DNA of 7,049 nucleotides from Marinilabiliaceae bacterium. Lineage in GTDB: Bacteria > Bacteroidota > Bacteroidia > Bacteroidales > Marinilabiliaceae. How positions within the stretch are numbered: the first letter of the stretch is position 1; each line of letters starts with the position of its first letter. The stretch lies in NCBI GenBank assembly GCA_027010905.1, contig JALVBA010000253.1:1-7049 (forward strand), written 5' to 3'. A program made the translations under genes and the position numbers. Under the pieces are notes generated by a model. It had not been told where the DNA came from and did no database searches. It saw nothing but the letters and a program-made list of their open reading frames with translations. Positions 1 through 5,681 of this stretch are shown here, in pieces.

Positions 1-2623
1 ATTCAATACCAATCAATAAAACATCATCAACTTGTTTTTCCTGACCCATCCACTCAAAGAAATCTTTTGGAAATAATCTTGAGTAGTAGGCCATTGTGTA
101 TGTGGGGTCTTCAACAAGGAGCTCCCTTACACGGCGGGCTTGATACTTCTTTTTCTTCTCCAGTGTACCTCCGGTCTGATCCGGTAGTCCGTCGGAGAAG
201 ATAAATATCTTATCTCCCTTCTGATATTTTATAATATTATTTTCGAAATCTTTTTCAATTCTACGAGGTAATGGAGTTCCTCCAACTCCCTTACGCGAGC
301 CTTTATACTCAATTAGCTCACCTTCACGAACAAGGTAGAGGGGTCTGTGTGCCCCGGCAAACTGAAGTTCGTTCTTCTCAGGTGTTATTTTACATAGTGC
401 CAAATCCATTCCGTCACGTCCGTTAGCACCCTCCTGATCCTGTTTCAGGTTTTTACGAACACCTTGATGTAAAAGGTCAAGGATTTCAGCAGCCGAAAGT
501 TCATGTTCGGCACTAACTATATTATTCATCAGAAAGTACCCGATAAACGACAGCAGAGCTCCCGGAACACCGTGTCCTGTACAGTCAACAGCGGCAATAT
601 AGTATGTGTCATCTTTTTTAAAGAACCATGGAAAATCACCACTTACAACATCTTTCGGTCTGTAAAAGATAAATGAGCTGGGGAAATGTTGCTGAAGTAA
701 TTTTGTGTCAGGTAGAATTGATGACTGAATCCTCTGAGCATAATTGATACTGTCAGAGATTTTTTTATTCTTCTCTTTTAGCTGCTGCTCAATAATCTTT
801 ATTTTGGTTATATCGTGAGCAACAAACAGAACAGACTCCAACTCTTTGTCCTTACTATATTCGGGTATTCCTTTAATCTCCATCACCCTTTCTCCTTCAG
901 AGCTTGAGATCTCTATTTCTGACATTATCTCTTTATCCTCGTCTCTTATTAACACAAGAGACTCCCTAACAAACTGGATAAAGCGTTCATCTATTTTGAG
1001 ATCTGAGATACGTTTTTTTACCAGGTCGGAGGCAGGAACATCAACAAATACCGAAACGGCAGGGTTTACATAAACCACTCTTCCGACAGTATTGATACGA
1101 ATAATCATATCAGGTGAGTTCTCCGAGAGAGACTGCATACGACTCTTCATTCGCTCCTCTTTCTCAGCCCTCCTACGTTCGGTAATATCTCTGGTATTAA
1201 AAACAATTCCCTTTATAGCAGGGTCGTGAAGAAGGTTTGTTCCTTTGGTCTCAAGAAAGAGCTTATCTCCATTCTTCATTAGATAGGTATATTGTGCAGT
1301 TCTCTGCCCTCCCGGTGTTTCAGCCAGATATTGAAATAGATTGCTAATCGTTTTGTAGCCTTTGGGAGTAAGCAGGTTAGGGTCCATTCCTCTAACCTCA
1401 TCATCGTTGTTGTAGCCTAATATAGGTTTAATCGAAGGACTCTCGAAAAGCAGCTGCTGCCTCTCATTGTAAATCGAGATAAATTCAGATGCATTGGTTA
1501 ACAGTGCTTGCAGTTTTTTATGTCCGTGCTCAACCTCTTGAATTTGAGAGCCGAGAAGTTTGTTTGACTTTTCCAGTTGCTCCTGAGCCTCCAGCATCTC
1601 AATTGCATTCTGCTTAAGCTGTTCTTCATTCTTTTTCAGAGTGAGGGTCATATCCTGTGACTCCTTAAGAAGTTGGGTTGTACGGGTATTGATTTTTAGG
1701 TTGTAGATTGTTTGACCTATTACCTTACTAATCTCTTCTGAAAGAGCTAATACTTTTTCAGGTATTTTTTCTGATATAAATGCAATTTCGTAAACGCCTT
1801 GTAACTCCTCCTCTTGCAGTAGAGGAACTATTAACAAGCTCTTGGGTTTTTGATCCCCCAATATGCCTGACTGAAGGATAAAATAGTCATCCGGAATCTC
1901 AGTACGGCAGATTAGTTTCTTCTCATAGGCTGCCTGCCCAATTAAACCTTTGCCTATGGGTATATTCTGTTTTTCGAACCGTTGCCTGCCATAGGCGTAA
2001 GTTGCAATATTTTTCAACTCACCGTTTCCTTCGTAAATATAGAAGGCTCCCTGAGTAGCAGAAGTGTAGTCGATAATAGCTTTCAGTACATCAATTGAGA
2101 GGGAGTCAAAATTGTTGTGTACTCTTAATATGTCTGATATTAGTCCTTTACCTTTCGAGATCCAGTTAAGTGTAGTCTCCTTCTCTTTATTTATTTTCAG
2201 ATTTCTACCCAAAGTGAAAAGTACTTTTGAGAGGGTACTGCTTGAGATATTACTGTTTAAATCCAAATCTCCGCGCCCAATCTTCTCTGCCAGCAGAACA
2301 TTTTGCTTAGTATTATCATTCAGCTTTTTAAGCTTATTCTTCAGTTTGGAGGTTTTTATTTTGTGGTAGTTCAGGAAAAACAGTATTTCGGCAGGAACAG
2401 AAATAACTATAATATCAACAAACCACACAAAAATATTAGTGTGGATTTGAACGATAGAGTTCAAAGAGAAATCGTTACCTGTAAAAGAGGCCATTCCGGC
2501 CCACGAGAACAGCAACAAAAATAGAATAGCGAAAAGGAGTATATACAATTCCGTTTCATTTAATACTGCAGGAGAGAAGTACTTTTTCGCCTGTGTTAAT
2601 ATTTTACTCTTCTCTATTGACAT
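1..2623 (-). CDS. Membrane-anchored HAMP-like/GAF/PAS/PAS sensor with SpoIIE (PP2C-type) phosphatase output (3' end cut by window)
   Basis: A sensory Ser/Thr protein phosphatase; 874 codons are visible from ATG 2623 without a stop. Domains: transmembrane helices about 26-45 and 64-84; a HAMP-like helix pair about 94-145 (AEKIGRGDLDL); the NWISKGKGLISDILR segment at 153-167; GAF about 170-315; coiled coil about 312-365; PAS about 370-485, ending DITERR; PAS about 492-610, ending DITK; then the phosphatase from about 625 (INYAQRIQSSILP). Metal-binding and catalytic motifs are present: VVSGDFPW (Asp663), VDCTGHGVPG (Asp680), GRDGMDLALCKI, FSDGLPDQTGG (Asp811) and DDVLLIGIE (Asp866, Asp867). The family normally ends a few residues after this last motif, so only the extreme C-terminus is missing. 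Such phosphatases often act on phosphorylated STAS-type anti-sigma antagonists, but no such partner is in the window. It is last of the visible operon, 12 bases after the GAF membrane gene, with an A/T-rich leader and no clear ribosome binding site. Confidence 0.93.
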   Translation of the reverse strand, partial: MSIEKSKILTQAKKYFSPAVLNETELYILLFAILFLLLFSWAGMASFTGNDFSLNSIVQIHTNIFVWFVDIIVISVPAEILFFLNYHKIKTSKLKNKLKKLNDNTKQNVLLAEKIGRGDLDLNSNISSSTLSKVLFTLGRNLKINKEKETTLNWISKGKGLISDILRVHNNFDSLSIDVLKAIIDYTSATQGAFYIYEGNGELKNIATYAYGRQRFEKQNIPIGKGLIGQAAYEKKLICRTEIPDDYFILQSGILGDQKPKSLLIVPLLQEEELQGVYEIAFISEKIPEKVLALSEEISKVIGQTIYNLKINTRTTQLLKESQDMTLTLKKNEEQLKQNAIEMLEAQEQLEKSNKLLGSQIQEVEHGHKKLQALLTNASEFISIYNERQQLLFESPSIKPILGYNNDDEVRGMDPNLLTPKGYKTISNLFQYLAETPGGQRTAQYTYLMKNGDKLFLETKGTNLLHDPAIKGIVFNTRDITERRRAEKEERMKSRMQSLSENSPDMIIRINTVGRVVYVNPAVSVFVDVPASDLVKKRISDLKIDERFIQFVRESLVLIRDEDKEIMSEIEISSSEGERVMEIKGIPEYSKDKELESVLFVAHDITKIKIIEQQLKEKNKKISDSINYAQRIQSSILPDTKLLQQHFPSSFIFYRPKDVVSGDFPWFFKKDDTYYIAAVDCTGHGVPGALLSFIGYFLMNNIVSAEHELSAAEILDLLHQGVRKNLKQDQEGANGRDGMDLALCKITPEKNELQFAGAHRPLYLVREGELIEYKGSRKGVGGTPLPRRIEKDFENNIIKYQKGDKIFIFSDGLPDQTGGTLEKKKKYQARRVRELLVEDPTYTMAYYSRLFPKDFFEWMGQEKQVDDVLLIGIE

Positions 2624-2635
2624 AAAAAAAACTGT

Positions 2636-3403
2636 CTATCTAGCGGTTATTAATTCAATTAGTTTTTTATTCACTCTGTACCAAATATCTTCTACATCCA
2701 ATGGTTTAAATGATGCCATCTCAATAATTCCAATGGTATTATCTTCATCGGCAACGGGCAACAGGTACAGGTGTTTGGGTTTAGCTTCTCCTAAGCCGCT
2801 GTAACCCACAAAATACTCTTCAGGTAAATCGTCTAAAACAGTTACCTTTTTCTCTTTCAGAGCCTCACCGTGTACTCCTTCTCCTATTACAAAAGGGGCT
2901 ATCGGGTCATCTTTCTGGATACCATAATTACCTTCTACGGAAAAACTCTGAGATTGTTCATTATATGTAAAGAAAAGAGCAATAACAATTTCAAGATGCT
3001 CTGACAGAACAGATAATATACTGTTATAAAACTCACTGTCACTTTTTGTTGTTGGTATATTTTTAAGCAATTCATCTATATTTTCAATTGTATTTCCGAT
3101 GGAGAACTCATTTACGGCAGCACTGTTCTTCTTCTCTAATTCACCTTTAAGGTGTTCAGCGGTTGAGGATAAAGACTGAATGTGATTGTTTAACTGCGTC
3201 TCATTCAACTTCAGGGCTGTTATTGTTCTTTCGGTATAATAGAGTAGGAAAAGAAGAGTAATTGCCGAGATAAGTTCAAATATAAAAAATGAAATCGGTA
3301 AAATTACAGATGCAAAAGTATATTTCCCCACCATAAAAAGAAAGATTATAGCTACCAGGATAATTATATTTGTTTGTTGTTTTTTCTTTTTACTATTTTT
3401 CAT
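2636..3403 (-). CDS. Two-helix membrane protein with cytoplasmic GAF domain
   Basis: A 255-residue small membrane sensor. A Lys-rich N-terminus (KNSKKKK) is followed by two hydrophobic helices at about 11-30 and 34-56, joined by a very short turn. This predicts a hairpin with both ends in the cytoplasm and almost no periplasmic part. A coiled-coil-like helix (about 58-95) leads to a GAF domain (about 105-253) with GEGVHGEALKEKK, VLDDLPEEYF, GYSGLGEA and GIIEMASF. These segments match the GAF domains of the first and last genes of the cluster, so the three are paralogues. No catalytic or DNA-binding domain follows; the protein ends at the last GAF helix. It probably senses a cytoplasmic or membrane-linked cue and passes it on through its neighbours, but no ligand or partner is shown by the sequence. 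Its ATG overlaps the cheB stop by four bases, and the phosphatase gene follows after 12 bases. Confidence 0.9.
   Translation of the reverse strand: MKNSKKKKQQTNIIILVAIIFLFMVGKYTFASVILPISFFIFELISAITLLFLLYYTERTITALKLNETQLNNHIQSLSSTAEHLKGELEKKNSAAVNEFSIGNTIENIDELLKNIPTTKSDSEFYNSILSVLSEHLEIVIALFFTYNEQSQSFSVEGNYGIQKDDPIAPFVIGEGVHGEALKEKKVTVLDDLPEEYFVGYSGLGEAKPKHLYLLPVADEDNTIGIIEMASFKPLDVEDIWYRVNKKLIELITAR
3400..3403 (-). other. ATGA stop/start overlap between cheB and the membrane GAF gene
   Basis: The TGA stop of cheB (3402-3400) shares bases with the ATG of the next gene (3403-3401), the classic arrangement for translational coupling by ribosome reinitiation. No Shine-Dalgarno match precedes this ATG, which fits both coupling and the general weakness of such sites in Bacteroidota. 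Confidence 0.85.
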
Positions 3404-3975
3404 ACTGACAATTGATTAAGGTATTCAGTAATTTTATCCGGAGTTAAAATATAGTCTGGTTCAAAAAGGTTAAGAGCTGCTTTTGGCATTGTGTCGATAT
3501 CGCAACTTTCAGGATCCTGAACTATTGTTGTTCCGTTTTTGAAGTGTATCTCCTTCATGCCATTTGCCCCGTCTCTGTTTGCTCCTGTGAGTATTATACC
3601 AAGCACTTTGTCGCGATAAGCGTAGGCTGCTGATGAGAAAGCATGGTCAATTGCTGGGCGGCTATGGTTAAATGTCTCTTCTGTTGAGAGGTGTATCGTA
3701 TTGTCAAATTCGATAAACAGATGATAATTTGACGGAGCAAGGTATATTCTGTTTCCTACTATTTTCTCCTTATCATTTGGTTCAATAACTTTAATATTTG
3801 ATTTTAGGTTAAGCCCTTCAACCAATCCTGAACGTACATGCTTTAATCTGTGCATACAAACAATAACCGGAATCGGAAAATCCGGGTTCATTTTGGACAG
3901 AATCTTAGAGACAACAGTGAAACTGCCGGCTGATCCTCCAATGATAATGGCCTTATATCTTATATTGTCATTCAT
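3400..3975 (-). CDS. cheB: Stand-alone CheB-type methylesterase domain (no receiver domain)
   Basis: CheB catalytic domains remove methyl groups from receptor glutamates and deamidate glutamines, opposing CheR. The 191-residue product is just this domain. The nucleophile is Ser15 in IIGGSAGS, the His is His42 in VIVCMHRL, and the Asp is Asp135 in LTGANRDGANGM. Other family landmarks are IYLAPSNYHL (77-86), RPAIDHAFSSAA (107-118) and IVQDPESCDIDTMPKAAL (151-168). The N-terminal receiver domain that controls classical CheB by phosphorylation is absent, so activity must be set in another way. The start chosen is ATG at 3975, 8 bases inside the preceding gene. A TTG at 3993 is in frame and would add six residues, but the core strand begins only at about residue 7 of the ATG product, and a GGGA lies just before the ATG. 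The stop overlaps the next start as ATGA, suggesting coupled translation. Confidence 0.94.
   Translation of the reverse strand: MNDNIRYKAIIIGGSAGSFTVVSKILSKMNPDFPIPVIVCMHRLKHVRSGLVEGLNLKSNIKVIEPNDKEKIVGNRIYLAPSNYHLFIEFDNTIHLSTEETFNHSRPAIDHAFSSAAYAYRDKVLGIILTGANRDGANGMKEIHFKNGTTIVQDPESCDIDTMPKAALNLFEPDYILTPDKITEYLNQLSV
3968..3975 (-). other. 8-base overlap between the cheR-like gene and cheB
   Basis: The CheR-like frame ends GAA AAT GAA TGA, while cheB starts at the ATG embedded in this stretch (3975-3973). With the alternative TTG at 3993 the overlap would be 26 bases. Either way the two genes are tightly coupled and must share a transcript. Confidence 0.75.
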
Positions 3976-4864
3976 TTTCCCAGATAATTTCAAATCCGTG
4001 TTTTTTGTATATCTTCTCCTTAATATTTAAACAATTTAACCCCGACTCAAATGAATCAGGCATCTGTTCTTTGGCTCCAATGGCAATTACGCCCCCTGGT
4101 AACAGTGAAGAGATTAACTTACTGATGCAACTAACAGAGATCTCTTTGTCGTAGTATAGCATCTTGTTTCTGAATAGTATTATTCCCACTTCTGAAGGAG
4201 CCGGGACAGTTAAGAAGTGTCCGTGAACAATCTCTATATTTTTCACAAGCGACTGATTCAGAACAAACCTGTTATTGTCAATTGTGTAGTAGTCGTTAAA
4301 TGATTTCTGCCCTTCAATACGTGTGTAGTTGCTTTTGTTTACCTCCAGGTTTTTATCTTCTAAAATCCCTTTTTTAATATTATTCAGCTTTTGTAGCGAG
4401 GGGTGCTGGCAGATAACATTAAATCTGTCTGTCAGTTCCAATTCATCAATAATAATCAAAAAAGAGAAGACCTCTTCGCCCGAAGCGATCTCAGGTAACC
4501 AAACGTTTATTTTATCGCTTATGGATAGTGATTTTAAGAGTGTTCGCAGGTAACGCCAAAAGCCGGGGTCACGAAACATCTCTGTTGTATTTACGGAGAA
4601 ATTAGCATGGAATCTTCCTAGATAATCATCACTATTGAGTAACTGTTTAAACTCTTCGATATTACGAAGATTATGTTTTCTGAAAATGTATGAAAGGCGG
4701 CGCTTCAAAAAAGATAGAGGAGAGTGATCATAAGGCATACCAAGCCTCTCTGCCATGTACGATGACAGCTCTTTTATCTCCTTTATTCCGAAAGCAACTC
4801 CATTACGGGAGCCGTTCTCAAAACTGGAAGTGGAAGGTATTGTTTTTGATAAATACCGGGCCAT
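3968..4864 (-). CDS. Degenerate CheR-like protein (probable paralogue of the preceding CheR)
   Basis: This 298-residue protein follows the CheR plan but has lost several SAM-pocket signatures. Its N-terminal helical domain (about 25-90) and the VNTTEMFRDP motif (91-100) are clear. Where the neighbour has AGCSSGQE it has PEIASGEE (124-131). Where the neighbour has ATD it has CQH (152-154), which removes the acid expected to hold the SAM ribose. CRNVLIYF has become FRNKMLYYD (231-239). The reading frame is intact over its whole length, so this looks like a maintained protein and not a decayed gene. It may have lost methylation activity and serve as a regulator, scaffold or partner of the active CheR; altered cofactor or substrate binding is the alternative. 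The ATG at 4864 lies inside the upstream gene. The next in-frame ATG (4756, Met37) would remove the first helix, so 4864 is preferred. The first 24 or so residues are Ser/Asn-rich and look unlike the family. Confidence 0.88.
   Translation of the reverse strand: MARYLSKTIPSTSSFENGSRNGVAFGIKEIKELSSYMAERLGMPYDHSPLSFLKRRLSYIFRKHNLRNIEEFKQLLNSDDYLGRFHANFSVNTTEMFRDPGFWRYLRTLLKSLSISDKINVWLPEIASGEEVFSFLIIIDELELTDRFNVICQHPSLQKLNNIKKGILEDKNLEVNKSNYTRIEGQKSFNDYYTIDNNRFVLNQSLVKNIEIVHGHFLTVPAPSEVGIILFRNKMLYYDKEISVSCISKLISSLLPGGVIAIGAKEQMPDSFESGLNCLNIKEKIYKKHGFEIIWENE
4818..4864 (-). other. 47-base overlap of cheR and the degenerate cheR-like gene
   Basis: These bases encode the last 15 residues plus stop of the active CheR (DGPVFIKNNTFHFQF) and, in another frame, the first 15 or so residues of the CheR-like protein (ARYLSKTIPSTSSF). 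The overlap is real only if the ATG at 4864 is used. Both proteins have full-length CheR domains, so this is not one gene split by a frameshift. It implies translational coupling and production of the two proteins together. Confidence 0.7.
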
Positions 4865-5678
4865 CCTTAATGAATTTAGTTTTGAAGAAACCGTTTAATC
4901 CCTCATGATTACCAAGGACTAATATTCCTCCATTAGTTAGTTTATTATGAAACTGTTTTAAAATCTTTGTCTGTAGTGCCGAGTTAAAATATATCAACAC
5001 ATTCCTGCAAAAAATAATATCAAACTTTGCATGATTATTCATCTCCTCCTTAACCAAATCGTGCTGCTGAAAGTCTGACTGTTTTCTAAGGAAACTTTTT
5101 ACTTCTACACAATTGCTGTTAACTCCATCTTCAAAATATTTCTCAAACAGGATATCGCTGCCATTACCCTCTCTATTCAAAACAGCATTAAAGTTTTCAA
5201 AATATTCTTGATTCTCCTTCTTATCGTACTTACCACTCTTTGCCACTTTGAGCACCTTGCTGTTCAAATCGGTAGCAATAACATTACTTTTGTCGAGCAG
5301 ATCAAGTTCGTTAAGTAGAATAAGATTTGAATAGACCTCCTGCCCTGATGAACATCCTGCGTGCCATATGTTGATATATTTTTTATTCCTCAGAGTGGGG
5401 TAGAAGTTTTGGTATAGCTCTCTCCACACTTCAGGGTCTCTGAAAAATTCTGTTGTGTTAACTGTTATTTCCTGTATGATATTTTCAATAAACAGGCTAT
5501 CTGTTTTTGTCTTTGCAATTAGTTGATCCAGACTGAGTTTATGATCCTTCAGAATCTTTTTGATTCTGCGGTAGATTGAGCTGTCAGAATATTCGCACAA
5601 GTCATACGAAGAGTATTCTTTTAACTCCTGTAAGAAACCTTTTATCTCTGTTATATTTTCAACCTTCACTGTCATCAT
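4818..5678 (-). CDS. cheR: CheR-type protein-glutamate O-methyltransferase
   Basis: Members of this family transfer methyl groups from S-adenosylmethionine to glutamate side chains in the helices of chemoreceptors, in the cytoplasm. The 286-residue protein has the full CheR layout and usual length. An N-terminal helical domain (about 8-75) ends in the hallmark TVNTTEFFRDP (72-82). The SAM-binding loop is WHAGCSSGQEVYS (105-117). The second strand ends in ATDLN (135-139), whose Asp137 sits where the ribose-holding acid is expected, and FCRNVLIYF (223-231) is the conserved core motif. Two ATG codons lie in tandem (5678 and 5675), and either could be used. Upstream sequence is A/T-rich with no Shine-Dalgarno match. 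It follows the sensor by 3 bases, and its 3' end overlaps the second CheR-like gene by 47 bases. All key motifs are intact, so it is probably active. Its substrate is unknown because no chemoreceptor is visible nearby. Confidence 0.95.
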   Translation of the reverse strand: MMTVKVENITEIKGFLQELKEYSSYDLCEYSDSSIYRRIKKILKDHKLSLDQLIAKTKTDSLFIENIIQEITVNTTEFFRDPEVWRELYQNFYPTLRNKKYINIWHAGCSSGQEVYSNLILLNELDLLDKSNVIATDLNSKVLKVAKSGKYDKKENQEYFENFNAVLNREGNGSDILFEKYFEDGVNSNCVEVKSFLRKQSDFQQHDLVKEEMNNHAKFDIIFCRNVLIYFNSALQTKILKQFHNKLTNGGILVLGNHEGLNGFFKTKFIKDGPVFIKNNTFHFQF

Positions 5679-5681
5679 TAA

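Noticed and set aside
846..1073. Plus-strand open frame of about 75 codons
   Set aside because: It lies opposite the second PAS domain of the phosphatase gene, has Ser/Leu/Ile-rich low-information sequence and shows no domain motif; it is a shadow of the real gene.
2112..2524. Two overlapping plus-strand open frames with hydrophobic stretches
   Set aside because: They are antisense to the HAMP-like and membrane part of the phosphatase gene. The hydrophobic character is a by-product of A/T-rich antisense codons, and no family features are present.
1..2623. Link to sporulation because of the SpoIIE-type phosphatase domain
   Set aside because: This domain is widespread in non-sporulating bacteria as a sensor output, and the architecture and INYAQRIQ motif are those of Bacteroidota signalling proteins.
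2624..2635. Run of A on the plus strand (T on the coding strand) between the GAF membrane gene and the phosphatase as a terminator
   Set aside because: There is no GC-rich stem before it, the gap is only 12 bases and the next gene begins at once; it is simply an A/T-rich spacer.
3991..3993. TTG as the start of cheB
   Set aside because: An in-frame ATG six codons later fits the domain boundary better, gives a shorter overlap with the upstream gene and avoids a rare start codon. TTG use cannot be fully excluded.
4329..4908. Two plus-strand open frames antisense to the CheR-like gene and its overlap with cheR
   Set aside because: No recognisable motifs, and the opposite strand has well-supported CheR-family coding sequence over the same bases.
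3968..5678. The two CheR-type genes as one gene broken by a frameshift
   Set aside because: Each has its own N-terminal domain, TTE-FRDP motif and complete methyltransferase fold, so they are two full proteins in tandem.
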